A stretch of 64,000 nt of DNA from Chara braunii (GCA_003427395.1 BFEA01000286.1:1224140-1288139), one strand, 5' to 3'; shown: positions 25,510 through 38,315, numbered from the stretch's first letter. Notes: generated by a model from the sequence alone, not told the origin. Program-made: numbers and translations.

Positions 25510-28150
25510 GAACACACGACGATACCCGGGGGGAGGCGACAGGCAAGCAATGGGAAGAAGAAGAAATGCAGAAGCGGGAGGAAGCAGGGGAGATGAGCCG
25601 AGGCGCAAATAGCGACGGCGGCAGCGCAAACAAGAGCGTCGTTACCTAACATTAGGAAGCACACACGGGGGACCAGGGACAAGGGAAGAGAAAAGAGCAG
25701 AGAACAGGCGGGAAAAAGAACAGGGAAGGAGATAACGGACTCAGCAGGGGAAGAGCGAGAGTAAGGGGTGGGGGGAGGGTGCGCGGGGGGGGGCGCAGCA
25801 GAGACGGGAGTTTCTATTGCAACGTTAGGTTCGCTGCCGAGCTTCAAAAGAATAGTGTAATAAATGAAAAAAAAAGAGAGAGAGAGAGAGAGAGGGAGCA
25901 AAAACGAGTGATAAGCGAGCTTAAGGAGATGGTGCTGATGCTGGCCCTCCTGAAACAAGCACGGGGGCAGCTATGCGTCCTCGCAACACGCTGAGTGCCG
26001 GGTTTCCATTGCCGAGAGTTGTTGGAAATCGTCATGCAAAACCTCTTTCACTCGCCTCTGTGTGTCTCTCTCTGTCTCTGTGTACGTGGCTAACGAAGCT
26101 GAGATGCCCGTCCCTCCCTCCCTCCTGCACACCCTCCCTCCCTCTTTCCTCCTCCACCCTACCCTGTCTCTCTCTATCATGCATATTCGAGTCGTCAGAA
26201 GCTCTCCCCTCTCACTTTGCTCTCTCCCTCACTCGCCAACGTAGGCGCAGAAGTGGTTGGTCCATTTGTGCGCCTTCCCCTCTCCCCCTACCGCTCTGCA
26301 AGCTCGTTTCAGCTTGGGAGCGGTTTCAGATAGAAAGAGACGGCTGGCTACGGCTACCGCCGAAGGTACTCGGAACCAGGCGAAACGTGGTTTGCCTGCA
26401 ACCGTGCGATTCACACAATCGACGGCCAGGTTCAAATGCCGATTTGAATTTGATTCCGAAGACCCGCCGCTCTGCTCTGCCCGGTACCCACACGCCGACG
26501 ACCAGGGGGGGAGGGAAATTTCCTTGGCGGGGGAGCGGGCGGGGGAGCGAGCGGGGGGGCGCCAGTACGCAAGGCCCGTCCGCGAGCGGAAATTATCTAA
26601 AATGCCCCTTTGAGCCAAATACATACATACGTAAATGTCCCTTTTGGCAATTTCGTTCATTTTCACGGGTTCCGTTGATAAAACCCCTGGATGCTGGCTC
26701 CCATGGCTCCGAACCTCGGCGAACTTGCTCTGGTGGAACCAGATTCGGGTCGTTAGCTCGTGTTTTCATGCCTCCACAACCTTTCCCAGTCAGGACCCCA
26801 CCTAAAAACACCAGATTTGTAGTGAGGCCAGATTCTATTTCAGAAAGTGGGCCTGGCCTCGCTGTTTAGCGCCAGCTTTCTTCTGGTTTAGACTCCCCAG
26901 CTGCAGGCTGAACGCAGGCGACCCCAAGGAAAACCGAGTTTGGGGTTAGCAAGATAGGCTTTCATTCGGGTAGTTTCGACGACTCCAGAATCGCTCTCAG
27001 TCAGGACCCAGCTCAAATCACAAGATTGGTATAATGATAATACCCTATTGAATTTCAAGAAGTGCTCTTTGGCTTCCATTTCTTGTAAAAGAACCCACAA
27101 TAATTTGTAGCGCTCAGGGGTTGCAGTTGGCGTGCTGTTTACTGGCAACTTTCTGGTTCAGACTGCCTGTCAATTAGGTGCCGCTAAGCAGAAACTAGCA
27201 GCACCTTTCTGGTTCAGATCCAGGCTAAAAGCAGCCCACGCTAAGGAAACTGAGTTTGGGACTTCCAAGCGTCTGAGTTTGGGACTTCCAAGTGCCGCGC
27301 ACCAAGTTCTTTGGAAACAGCATGGGGGCGATGGTTTTTCTTTGTCTGGTGCCACCAGTACATTTCCCAGCCATGTTTTTTGAAGTCGCAGCTTGCATGC
27401 TACCATAACTTTGGGGGTTCAACCGCCAGGGCATAATGGCTGGCAGTACCAGCCAAAAGGAGGCCTGCGCCAGTTGAAAGGGACGTTTCACCCTCTGGAG
27501 ACACTGAGGTAGGCGCACTACCCGGACCTGTGCAACGAGGCTCTACCACACTCCCGCTGACTTTCTCAATACTCACAAGGGAGGCGAGGGGACCTGCGGC
27601 CAGAGCCGGTGCGCATGACGGATAGATTACCCCCTCATATGCGCTTGCAACGGAGGACAATTGGTGGAAGAGGCAACGACGAAGCGAGGGAGCAGTTGGA
27701 AAAGAAGGAGGGAGGAGAGAGGCGGTTGAGGGATAGAAGCCGGCGACAAAACGACTATACAGGGGACGGGGAGGAAGAAGGGGCATGACATGAGAGGAGG
27801 AGCGAAGATGGAAGAGGACAGTGGAAGAGGCAAAACTGGGGCAAGAAACTAAGTGGAAGAGGAGGGAGGAGAGAGAAGGTAGAGGGATCGAAGTCGGCAA
27901 CGAGACGACCAAACCTGGGAGAGCAAGGAAGAGGGTGCACAATATGAGAGGAGGAGAGAAAATGGGACAGGACGGTAAGGAAGAGGGGGCATGATGTGAG
28001 AGGAGGAGCGATGACGAAAAAGGATAATTCAACGGCGGCACCGACGAGGAGAGTGGATGCAGCGATCGAGAGAAGACAGGGAGGTGGACGACCACGGCAA
28101 ATTCTCACCCGAATCAGGTGGGTGGCGAAATAACCCTAACCAACAAAACT
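25510..28150. other. No recognised gene; GC-rich and degenerate-repeat sequence
   Basis: I see no supported gene. A long plus-strand frame at 25973-26869 has a Ser/Pro/Leu and Arg-rich product without domains and is probably composition-driven. At about 26860-27300 a degenerate repeat is visible: CTTTCTTCTGG/CTTTCTGGTTCAGA words and GAGTTTGGG(A/G) words recur, with GTCTGAGTTTGGGACTTCCA partly duplicated. At about 27770-28010 GAAGAGGGxGCATGA and GAGAGGAGGAGCGAxGA words recur. Confidence 0.5.
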
Positions 28151-30630
28151 CACCCAGCGCTACCTATAATGAAAACCACCAACATTTGCCTGTCTTTTTT
28201 TTTCCTTTTTTTTTTTAACATATACTCCGATTTATTCGTAGGGCGCAACACGTGTTGGGAATCGGGCCTAACGTCCCTTATGGAGTTACAATGAAACCAT
28301 TTCATAAAATATTTGAGGAAATTAAATGTTGTCAGCATTAACACTAAGAAACCAAAGACTATTAAAACAAAATCTAGGAAAATTGAGATAATGCTTCATG
28401 GATCACCGTCCCTTACCACTACCTTACCTTCCTTCCTTGTTGGCCTCTTTTTGTTGTTCGTCGTTCCTTCGTTGCAGCCTGACTTCCATAGCCAGTGGGT
28501 GCGAGGGAAATGGGTCTTGGAACTCTCTGCATACCTCAGCGGCAAGTGGGGGTCAACCTTCGTCCAATCTTTGAAAACAAGGTTGTAATCGCCGACCTTT
28601 TACCCTTGTTTGTCATCTTCCCCCGGTTGTTGCCCCTCCGTCCTCTACCCTGACCCCCCCCCCTGATCCACCCTTAACCAATCCTTGAAAAAATGGGTAA
28701 CGTGCATTGTTATATCCTTTGGTGTGTGTAGGTGGTCTATGGTCTGCCTCGTTTTCTGCGACCTAACATCTGCTTGCCTCACCAATTTGTCTTACACTCT
28801 TTCCGAACCCTAACCCTTTATCCTCATCCCCTACCTTGGACCCTCTCACTCACCCTCACAATTATCATTGTAACATACCCTAACACAACACTTCATACAA
28901 GGACACACCTCACTGACACAAACACACATCTGGCAATCTAATGTTCAACCTTCTAAGTCATATTACCAATTCTTACATCTTTTGACCTGCCCTAACCTAC
29001 TTTGACCAACAACAACCTACATCGCATGCGAGAAAGATAGAAACAACACCACAGGTAATTGAGTTCTTCCCTGTTGGATATAGTTTGTAAGAAGGGTGTA
29101 ACAAACCATGCGGGGCCCCAGACGTTGAAACAAGGGGAGGAGATATGGGTCATCTCAAAGGAACTGTACACATCGTCACCAACACACTCACGATCCGGGA
29201 CGAGGGATCCACGTGGGGGAGAAGGGCAAACAAGAGGTATCATAATGAGGCCAAGTGGAGGACTCGATGAGAATCGTAGAACAGGGACCGGCAGGGGCCG
29301 CGATCACATAATCCTCGATGAGTAATTAGGATCTGCGGCAGCCCCCCGCCCCTTCTTCCCCTCGAGCCGCTAACACCGGGGGTAGACTTGGGACCACAGC
29401 ACGGACCACCCGAGGCAACAACAATTCCCATAATAGGCCATCGTCAACACCAGGGGGTACATTACAGACCATGCTCACATCGGACATAAGAAAATAATAC
29501 GAGGCCCGAATCCTTATACAAGCCCCGACAGTAGCAAGGAACAAATTTATAAAGAATCCAGGGCATTAACCGCAATGAGCCTCATAAAGGTCCACTGTAT
29601 ACAGAAGTTGCGTATTCACCCGATGAGGATAGGTATATCTACCCCTATGCCATTTTCCCTCTGCATGCTATAGCAAACTGTAATTTAATATATTCACGAA
29701 ATGTTGTCGAATTCATGTTGCCACAAACAGTACCTCTTATCTCAATGAATGAGAAATTGCATTGGGTACAATGCCGGTTGAGGGTGATCAAGACTAATAA
29801 CCAAGACTCGTTTGTGTTGTCGGAGCAGAAACCCTTAAAAAGGTATCTGCTCAGGTTTTTCAATGTCGGACGTTGTCTGACTTTTTCGTTGAATTGAGAG
29901 ACTTGATGAGAATGACGTCTGCAAGAAGTTTATTCGGACCAACCTATAACCAAGAGACTACAACTTTTCTTAACCTTAGTCCGAAACTACAACTTTTTTG
30001 AACTTTAGTCCGGACGCTTGTGACGTCCGAGAATAATGGCGGTAATCGGCAGTGTGACCAGTCAGATGCGGTTTCTAGCAGGGTCATGGAGGCACACGTT
30101 CGTGGGAATGTTCAAACTAAAGACCTATCATACTTAAAATAATGACGCGCGACTATACAGCCACGCGATTCAGGGTCTACGTACATTGAAAATAAAAGCT
30201 GCGTAAGATATAGGGTCGCGACATAGAAAAAAATGGATGCCTAATTTATTTTATTTTTTTGAGACCTGCGGAACCCGATTTTTGCACCAAGGGTCGGGAG
30301 AAAATGGCGCCACAGCCTGCCCGTTTGGGTGGCTGGTCAGGCTGTTGATAGGTGGGCAGACACGCAAAGTCTATCTAGCCACGGAAAATGAGGCGGGCAA
30401 AAAAAACCTACCTAGCCACAGGTGGGCAAGCAGACAAAGTCTATCTACCCACAGGTGGGCGGCCTACTGGTGAAAAACCCTTCATATTGAACGGTTGCTC
30501 CTATTTGGTGTGAACCAGGAGCTAACCCAGTTGGATAACATGCCAAATTCTTACTTGACAAAGACCGAGATCGAAACCGATGATGCCCTACGTGGGCTAG
30601 CTCCTTTTGGAGTTGCTCATCAAGATGAGC
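28150..30630. other. No recognised gene
   Basis: Nothing codes convincingly. Short local repeats are visible: ACTACAACTTTT...TTAGTCCG twice at about 29958 and 29985, and GGTGGGCA...CAAAGTCTATCTA words three times at about 30349-30465. The few AACCCTAACCC words near 28805 are too short to be telomeric. Confidence 0.5.
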
Positions 30631-30634
30631 CTAA

Positions 30635-30693
30635 GGCGCGACCATTTTCAGTCGTGAGATCGCCAAATCTCACGGCCAAAAACGGTCGCGCGC
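30635..30693. repeat. Hairpin (short inverted repeat), about 26-bp arms
   Basis: GGCGCGACCATTTT...CGTGAGAT is followed after a 5-6 base loop by ATCTCACG...AAAACGGTCGCGC. The arms pair over about 26 bases with a few mismatches. It sits next to a tRNA-like remnant and could be part of the same small mobile element. Confidence 0.85.
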
Positions 30694-30744
30694 CTACAGC
30701 ATGGCCCCTGTGCGGAAAATGACACACATAAATCGATAAATGGT

Positions 30745-30840
30745 TCCCCGACGGGAATCGAACTCAGATCCTGCATGCTGGAAAGAGGGGGGGAGGCGCC
30801 AACAAAGCCTTACGCTGGCTACTATGGCCGATGGCATAAG
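30745..30840 (-). repeat. tRNA-like / SINE-head-like remnant
   Basis: On the minus strand the sequence ends GAGTTCGATTCCC...GTCGGGGAACCA, which is a good Pol III box B followed by a tRNA-like 3' end including CCA. About 60 bases earlier lies TAGCCAGCGTAAGG, resembling box A (TRGCNNAGYNGG). The cloverleaf does not close: the expected acceptor-stem 5' strand is missing and the T stem pairs poorly. A functional tRNA gene is therefore unlikely; a tRNA-derived SINE head or tRNA pseudogene is more likely. Read on the plus strand, TGGTTCCCCGACGGG could alternatively be a retrotransposon primer-binding site. Confidence 0.45.
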
Positions 30841-31018
30841 CCAACGACATCATTACTTGGAAAAAAAAAAACAAAGAAAATGAGGCAGGTTGCCTTAAGT
30901 TTGGGAAAAAAACAGCCGTTTTGGCTGTGAGGGAGCATAACAGCTCCCAGTTCTTTCTTAAGCGAGCATATGTAGCCGCAAGATTTTGGATATCGCAGCT
31001 TACGATATTCACATAGAA

Positions 31019-31029
31019 GAGAGAGAGAG

Positions 31030-31088
<59 letters not shown>
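31019..31088. repeat. (GA)n microsatellite running into an assembly gap
   Basis: An almost pure GA run continues up to the N block, so the gap probably reflects failure to assemble this repeat. Confidence 0.95.
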
Positions 31089-31849
31089 NNNNNNNNNNNN
31101 NNNNNNNNNNNNNNNNNNNNNNNNNNNNNNNNNNNNNNNNNNNNNNNNNNNNNNNNNNNNNNNNNNNNNNNNNNNNNNNNNNNNNNNNNNNNNNNNNNNN
31201 NNNNNNNNNNNNNNNNNNNNNNNNNNNNNNNNNNNNNNNNNNNNNNNNNNNNNNNNNNNNNNNNNNNNNNNNNNNNNNNNNNNNNNNNNNNNNNNNNNNN
31301 NNNNNNNNNNNNNNNNNNNNNNNNNNNNNNNNNNNNNNNNNNNNNNNNNNNNNNNNNNNNNNNNNNNNNNNNNNNNNNNNNNNNNNNNNNNNNNNNNNNN
31401 NNNNNNNNNNNNNNNNNNNNNNNNNNNNNNNNNNNNNNNNNNNNNNNNNNNNNNNNNNNNNNNNNNNNNNNNNNNNNNNNNNNNNNNNNNNNNNNNNNNN
31501 NNNNNNNNNNNNNNNNNNNNNNNNNNNNNNNNNNNNNNNNNNNNNNNNNNNNNNNNNNNNNNNNNNNNNNNNNNNNNNNNNNNNNNNNNNNNNNNNNNNN
31601 NNNNNNNNNNNNNNNNNNNNNNNNNNNNNNNNNNNNNNNNNNNNNNNNNNNNNNNNNNNNNNNNNNNNNNNNNNNNNNNNNNNNNNNNNNNNNNNNNNNN
31701 NNNNNNNNNNNNNNNNNNNNNNNNNNNNNNNNNNNNNNNNNNNNNNNNNNNNNNNNNNNNNNNNNNNNNNNNNNNNNNNNNNNNNNNNNNNNNNNNNNNN
31801 NNNNNNNNNNNNNNNNNNNNNNNNNNNNNNNNNNNNNNNNNNNNNNNNN
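31089..31849. other. Assembly gap (761 N)
   Basis: Unknown sequence. Reading frames that cross it are meaningless. Confidence 1.
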
Positions 31850-33900
31850 TTGTGAGGACACTTGTCCTCACGAGGTGTTACCTTTGATAGAAGTTGCCAG
31901 AGGTAACTGTCAGACTCCCGTTTTTAGAGGGAGCTTGAAAATTGAGGGGTCATATAGGAAAAGGCTAAGCGCAACCTTTTCCCCGATGTATTTGCCCTGA
32001 AAAAAAAGTCCAGGTAAAAACTGAAAGGAGTTGTATCTTTCCAACCCCTTATCAGAAAAATAAAATAAAAACAGTTTTGGAAATGCCACGGCCCCAACTA
32101 TCTCGTGAAAATACGAAATAGTTGGGAAAAATAATAGAAAAAGAAAATGAAGGCGGTAAAGAAACTGCCCTCACTAAGGATGTGGTTGTGGACCGACCTC
32201 AATTAGTCATGAATCTTGGTTAGATCAAGGGCTCACTGTGAGCCCATGATTTTGCTTGGGGGCTGGGGTGATATCCAACCCTTCTCAACCACTATAAAAC
32301 AGACACTTGTCCCCAGCTGCCACACAAAACACTCATGTTGTCAGTGTGTGGCAAGCACACTTGAGTGTTGTTGGACTGTCGGAGAAGCTGCTAGAGGCAA
32401 CATGGGAGGAGGCTGGAGGGCTGTTGAGGAGTGTCAGAGGAGCAGGGCAGCCATGGACGGGGTAGGGAACACCTTGCTACACTTCCCTCTACCTGGTGCT
32501 GGTCCAGTGGAGCGGTCCTAGGGACTCTGCGGGACTAAGGCTGCACGGCGGGAGTATACTTTGGGCCAGGATTTTGTCTATGACACATACTTTATTAAGT
32601 TGACGGTGGTTTTTTTTGTGGCAGCGACGGACGTTAGAGCCATGCTAGTGGAGGTACTAGTGGACTGGACTACGGTAGGTACCAGCGGGCGGACCTTTGG
32701 CAGGCAAGTTTTCTACTTCAGTGGGGAAATGTTATCGATTTTTTTTCAACGGCAAGGGCATTGGCGGTGGTACCGGCGGAATGGATCTGTGGCAGACCAT
32801 TTTCCCACTTTTGTGGGAAGGTGTTGCCAATTTTTTTCGACAGCGAGTGGCGGACGACAACACTTCTTTGCGGTGGTACTAGGAGGACAGACCTGCAGCA
32901 CGGTGTTTTTCGACTTTTGAGGGAAAATGCTGCCAAAATTTTCCAATGTCAACGACAACCACTTTTGCGGCATTACGATGCCGAAATCGTGGTTTGTCAG
33001 ACATACACTTAGTGGAGGGAGCGTGCCATATATTTTCAGTGCGACGAGGGGCTCGCCGTCAACGTCGGAGAAGGGGGAAATTGCAGCGTGACTATTGCGG
33101 CGGTACGGCAGGCGACACTAGAGGTATCGGCGATAGTCTGTCAGTTGAACCAGCCTACTAGGATCTCTTCGGGACCGGCGAGGCATGTGAGCTGGACGAG
33201 CGGTGTCATCGGAATCGACACTTGCAATTTTTTTTTTTTTTTTTAGGTTTGGTAAAAGTGATTTTGGTGGGCGTTGTCATCAGGTGATGGGAGGAATAGC
33301 GTGGGACCACTTGCGACTAGTTGGCGCTGACGTGGGACCAGTTGGCATTGATATGGGACCGGTTGGGACTAGTTGACACTTATGTGGGACCTTTTTTTTT
33401 TTTTTTTTTTTTTTTTTTGACGTGTGTGACTCATCGTTTTTACACTTAGGGTTACCACATGTGGGGTTTGCGAGGCAGGAACGGATTGAGACTAGCGGTT
33501 GGTCTGAGACTTGCCTTGGGACTTCAGTTTTTTTCGACGACGAGTATATTTTACTTGGCTTTCTTGAGTGAGTCAGGGCGGGTTCGACACCACTTCACTG
33601 AAGGTCAGCTGATTGACGCAGATTCCTTTTCACACCTGTGTGAATCCACACTTTGTTTGATCTTATTTTCTTTTGAATGTTTAAAAGAAAAGGTTGAGTA
33701 AAACGTGTAATCATGCATATGATAAATGAGATATGACGGGAGTATGGGTTGCTGAATTTTATGGACCTGTGTTTTTTTGTTTTTTTTTTTGTAGGTAGGT
33801 AGAAGAATGTTTATGCTTATTTGAGATGGAAAAAATGATTGTTTTCTTTTTACCTTTCGCCTCCCTGCATGTTAAAAGTGGTTATATTTTGAAATAAATA
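31850..33900. repeat. Degenerate tandem repeats, no recognised gene
   Basis: Just after the gap is the palindrome GTGAGGACA-CT-TGTCCTCAC (about 31852-31871). Between about 32640 and 32960, three degenerate units of roughly 100 bp recur, each with GGTGGTAC(C/T)xGxxGGA, then CAGACC/CAAGTT, a short T run, GTGGGAA/GAGGGAAAATG and TGCCAA.TTTTT. At about 33299-33391, GTGGGACCxxTTGxxACTxG units of about 25-30 bp recur. Homopolymer T runs occur at about 33229-33244 and 33391-33418. Open frames across these repeats have no recognisable products. Confidence 0.65.
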
Positions 33901-34765
33901 ATTTCAATGGGTACCGTGAAAGGACATTTGTGAATATAATGAAGATTCAAATAATAAGACTTAGTCGTTTCCTGAGGGTTGACCCATTTTATCCCGAACG
34001 ACCTTATTGACCTTTACCTGTCCAAATGATTCTTATTCTTTATCTCCTTCTTATTCTTTTCGTCATAGTTATCCTGAACTTATGAGGAACGAGAATAATT
34101 GGAAGTTACTCGCAGTGGACATATTTTTTATCTCTAGAGAGCATATGGAGTGGCGTTTCATTGCTTCAGAAGCCGACCCTGTTATCGACCTAGAGTGGAC
34201 CGTTCTACGGGAGGGTACTTTGCCGATTCGGTGAAGACGGTCCGACTTCTGAGATCTGAGTTTTGTGCTCGGGTGAGGCGGAGGAGTACCCCATACCACT
34301 TCCTAGCGGGAGAGACATGCAACACTTAAATCAATGCATTTGATCGAAAATTATTCGCAAAGTAATTTGTTATTAAAGAAGAGTAAGATGTGTGAAGATA
34401 CATGTGTTTGCCTAATCTTTGGTCGGCAATAGGTGAAATTAATGACTTTGACAACGCATCTCATTAAGTTAAGACTTGGGTAGTGCGGCTACCTTATCGG
34501 CTGCATTTATGTTATTTTGTCGAAAACCAACTCCTCGTTGGAGGTTGTATGATTTTTGTGGAGTTCGACCCGGGGTGGTCGGATTTTATTTTGATCCTGT
34601 GCTATTGGATGTACGATATGATGATTCAAATTATTTGAATTATAATTTCAGATGCGATATACATTTCCACCAACTACGGTTGATTTCTTTTGATGTAATC
34701 ATATATGTGTTATAATTTTATTTCGACTAGTATCAAAGAGTCTAGGATTAATGTAGGGTTTCACA
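33900..34765. other. No recognised gene; possible decayed coding DNA
   Basis: The region is AT-richer than its surroundings. A plus-strand frame at 34007-34234 reads plausibly protein-like (for example NWKLLAVDIFFISREHMEW) but matches nothing I know. It may belong to the decayed retroelement-like material that follows. Confidence 0.35.
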
Positions 34766-34769
34766 CTTG

Positions 34770-35110
34770 GTTGAGACCATCCTAGTCGATCGGCGTACAC
34801 TTCGTACTTAGGAGATCAGCGCTATAAGGGACGAACAACGCTCGGGTCCTCTTGGCCTTTAACCGCGCGTACCTATACTACAGCGAGCAATCAAACGTCC
34901 TCAACTGACCTACGTCTGCAATTGCATTTAAAATTTTTCGTACTAGGGTCCGTAGTTCGGTAGGGATACGCCCCTAAGGGTGGTGACAACCCCTTAGGGA
35001 AGGCAAGTTGTGCCCCGCGGGAACCAATCCTGTCGTAGGGGACTGTGAGAAGTACCGCTGGCGCACCGGGTTAGAGCGGCGAAGGGACAAAGCTACGGTA
35101 ACCGTCTCGA
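34770..35110 (-). repeat. Terminal-module repeat, copy 1 (minus orientation)
   Basis: In reverse complement this matches 40.63-40.90 kb and 48.45-48.79 kb. Shared words include GCACAACTTxCCTTCCCTAA, CCCCTACGACAGGAT, GTACGCGCGGT and GCTGTAGTATAGG. It lies upstream of the broken reading frames, with an oppositely oriented copy downstream, so the pair forms divergent ends rather than direct LTRs. Confidence 0.8.
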
Positions 35111-35611
35111 CGGTTGGAGGGGTTATTCTGGGTCATTCATGAGTTGTCTCTCATTTACTTTTTGTTTAACTCCTGCGTAACATGGTCGGGAGGGCTCCTT
35201 TCCTTCACAAGAAAAGGTGAGAGCCGATGAGCTTGAACGGTGACACTGTTGCCGAGGATAATGGAAGATTACTGTTGTCCCTGATGGAACGAAACTCGGA
35301 TATTTTTATTGAGTTATTTTGATTTCAAACGAGCATCTTTTAAAAATAGGCATAATGGCGTACCGTTGTCAAACCTACTTTTAAAAGATTGATCCATCTT
35401 CTTTTATTAATGTTATTTCCTTAGAAGACAAGGTATGATTTGATCATCTTCCGCTTACCTCGACGGAATAGTAGAAAAGTCTTATATTATTTATATGCCA
35501 ACGATGATAGACTTTACGAGTCATTTTGGCTGCATACCTTTATACCTTATCGCTTGCAAGTTAATCTTCTCATAGAGAGATGGAGGAATGTAACATGTTG
35601 AATGACGGTCC

Positions 35612-36150
35612 TTGGGACAAAATAGAGAAGTTGATCAAGATGCAACTACGACTCCTAAGATCGATGTTCCGATTTTTAACGGGGATAATATTTTGAAATT
35701 TTTCTTAGCGTTTGAGTATTTGGTTACTGCTCATGAATGGGATGAGCAGACAATGGACGAAGAGGATGATGGTCTGAGTACATATAGACGTGCATGATGA
35801 TGTAGAGAAGTTGGTTTTCAAAGTCAAAAGTTGAAACGATTTCGATCAGACAATATTCGCTACATTTCAACTCAGTAATATGGCTTTGACTAATAACAAT
35901 CTTCGCAGTGTATATCGGGACAAATATCCTATGTCCGAGAAGTTCCTTGCTGTGTTTGAGCGAGTGGCTCGTCTTGTTCCGAACCTCTCAAAATTTGATA
36001 AGAGTATGATATTCCTTGCGAATTTTTTGAAAGTTGAAATACGTTTTTTATGAAAATGTGTCAGGTTTTCTTTTGTCTTGAAGAAGGTCAGCGAAAATGC
36101 ATTGAACGATGGTTTTAATCAGGTTCTTCATCTAAATCTGAAAAATATGC
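35612..36150 (+). pseudogene. Gag-like retroelement fragment, broken
   Basis: The frame from 35612 reads KIDVPIFNGDNILKFFLAFE, typical of the start of Ty3-type retrotransposon Gag (capsid) domains, where a P.F.G.....FL..FE pattern is common. After stops and frame changes a second piece (about 35880-36054) reads MALTNNNLRSVYRDKYPMSE, then FLAVFERVARLVPNLSKFDK, also Gag-like. At least one frameshift and several stops interrupt it. No protease, reverse transcriptase or integrase was recognised nearby. Intact Gag would form the retroelement particle; this copy cannot. Confidence 0.5.
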
Positions 36151-36783
36151 GATAGTAGTTAGTCTTTACTAGCAGTACATACTACCGAGATGAGCATATT
36201 TTGAAAGAATTTTCAGAGGTTAAAATTTTTTTGAAAGTCATGAAAGAAAAATATTATGAAACGACACCAGTTATCGGATTGTCGAGAGGATATAGTGGTG
36301 AGAAGCGAAAGGGAACGGTTGACTTTTCTGTTAAGGTGGAAACATGAAGAAGTTCGACTTGATGTCCGAGTCGCACCGGCAGTCGCTAATATTAAGAAAG
36401 TGGTTAAGGGGAATTCTGACAATTGTCGCTTTTGACTTACAAAGGGTTGGTGAAAGAAAGTGGGGTGTCACTCTTGTGGTTTAAAAACGACACACCCCAC
36501 GTTACTATTCATCTCAGTAGAGCGATGATATGAATAAAGTAATTTGTATGATTCTTCCCAGCGAGAAACAAGGAGAGGTTGTTTTAACAGATTTGTAAGT
36601 GAATCATTGGTTTGTTGAAAGTAAAGAGTATTCAATATTTCATTTTGGTAAACTGTGGTGAATTTGGTGTTATATTTTATAGCATCTTCTCTTTCGAGTT
36701 GTCATTGCCATACTATAACTATCTAAGAGTCGTCGAATATCAAGAGCGTTAGTGAACACCCCACCTTTCTTTCAAGCTAGTAA

Positions 36784-37107
36784 AATGGCTCCCAAAGGTC
36801 GTGGAACCGGCACGGAAGAGGAAGAGCCGGAAGGCAAGGAAAGGTCGCTGAAAGACCTATAGATTTGACCAAAGAATCAGAAGATTGGAAAGAAAAAGAC
36901 GAGGCGCTAGAAAAGATGGAGGAAGAGCTAAGGGCGCTTTGACATCAAGATGAGTGGCGTGAGCGTATCCCGAGTCCGGGAAAGATGGCTTATTATTCAT
37001 ACAAGTATGAGAGGCATTATGACGCGTCTCCCTCGTACTTTGAGCCGCCTAGCCGCCCTCGCCTCGATCTTTATTCGCCCCCTACTTCTTTGACTCGGGA
37101 GCGATAA
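36784..37107 (+). pseudogene. Broken ORF with acidic coiled-coil-like start, unrecognised
   Basis: The ATG frame reads MAPKGRGTGTEEEEPEGKE, then shifts frame near 36838. It continues as a charged helix-like segment (KEKDEALEKMEEELRAL), one in-frame stop (TGA near 36939), and a Tyr/Pro-rich tail (SYKYERHYDASPSYFEPPS) to TAA at 37107. Lysine/glutamate-rich leaders like this often start retroelement polyproteins, and it sits between Gag-like fragments, but I do not recognise the family. Confidence 0.45.
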
Positions 37108-37628
37108 TTTACCATTCTTCCTAGCCCCGCCAGCCAGAGTCCCAACCAATACCACACGTTCTTGACCCTCCTGTTGTTTCCCAATCCATATCATCCAACA
37201 CGAGATTGTGTATCTCATTCGTGATGTTTTTGTTGTGCGAGATATAAATCTTCGGGTTGATCTCTTACTTGTTATATAAGAAAATCATATGAAGTATTAA
37301 CTAGAAGCTCCAGGTAGGATGGCAAGTGGGGGCCAACTGAGCCATGTGATCGATAAAAATGTCAAATATTGGTGTCTAAGCTCATGGAGTTGAGAAAATA
37401 AGTAATAGAAAGAGAGGTGAATAGCTCAAAACAAGAGTTTTAAATAGAAAATGAGTGTTGGGTCGTTATTGTGTAAATAAGTGAAGTATACCGACCAACG
37501 TCAAGATGACTTTCGCTTGACGTTACTCCATGATCGAGAAGCCCATACAAATGAGGGGTGGTCTAATGATGAATATGCCAACTCGTCAAAGGATGAATGA
37601 GGAAACACGATTTTGCTAGGGAAAGCCT

Positions 37629-38186
37629 ATGGGGGAGCATGCCCTCATTTGGATTGAGTCTGGGTGGATTAAAAGTGAAAGTTGTGCAATAGAGAGAGTC
37701 ACATTATACATTTTATCAGACTACTTCCAGACTATTATAATAAACCTAGCACTAGGTCTAGATCAATCCCTTTCAAAACTAATGTGGCTCGCAGAATCCG
37801 CGATCGATACTTGGAGTCGACACGCGCGTTAAAATGAGTTTGAGCGAGTCGTGAGAACAATAAAAGTTAGAAGGGCTTGTGACTTCCTTCCACCAACTAC
37901 ATACCTAAGAGAAACTCTTCCGGTTTTCATTGTGAATGAAGCCTTTGGAGTACGGACGCAAGTGGAAAGGGCTGCAGAAACTGCTTTGGCGGTGCCTGAA
38001 GGAAAATATCACAAGTTTAACCCGTTATTAATGTATTGCTTATACCTAGAAGCATGACAACTAATTGAAGAAGGAGACTTTCTGAGCATATTGTTAGTAG
38101 TCGATTCATATGCTCACAAACACTATTTGGAAGATAAATTTAACTATTGGGATGAATTACGACAGATGGTCCTCTGCCAATCCTAA
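37629..38186 (+). pseudogene. Unrecognised domain, tandem copy 1, with in-frame stops
   Basis: A single frame runs across the segment with stops at 37830 and 38055. Readable blocks are LALGLDQSLSKLMWLAESAI, VVRTIKVRRACDFLPPTTYL, then FIVNEAFGVRTQVERAAETA, CLYLEA, and HKHYLEDKFNYWDELRQMV. The same blocks recur in the same order in copy 2 (38572-39093), so this was once a coding sequence with an internal repeat. I do not recognise the domain. Its position between Gag-like fragments suggests a retroelement protein, but a decayed host gene is possible. Confidence 0.6.
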
Positions 38187-38315
38187 TGACAAATACGGTA
38201 TTCCTGACTTAAGAGACTTGGAGGAAATAAAAGAGAAATAGTAGGATATGAAATAGAAGGAGAGGAGGTATTATGATGAGATGTTTAGATATTTGACTAA
38301 GAGTGGGGGCCTCTT

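Noticed and set aside
25973-26869. 298-codon plus-strand ORF upstream of the cyclin gene
   Set aside because: Low-complexity start, no domain, GC-rich context; it overlaps the likely cyclin promoter/5' region and a degenerate repeat.
28800-28885. AACCCTAACCC words as telomere-like repeat
   Set aside because: Only one to two units each, scattered, within C/T-rich DNA.
30745-30775. TGGTTCCCCGACGGG as a retrotransposon primer-binding site
   Set aside because: Complementarity to a tRNA-like 3' end extends into the T arm and a box A follows, so a tRNA-derived remnant explains it better; no LTR was found beside it.
30764-31871. Long ORFs on both strands across the first N gap
   Set aside because: They consist mostly of unknown bases plus a GA/CT microsatellite.
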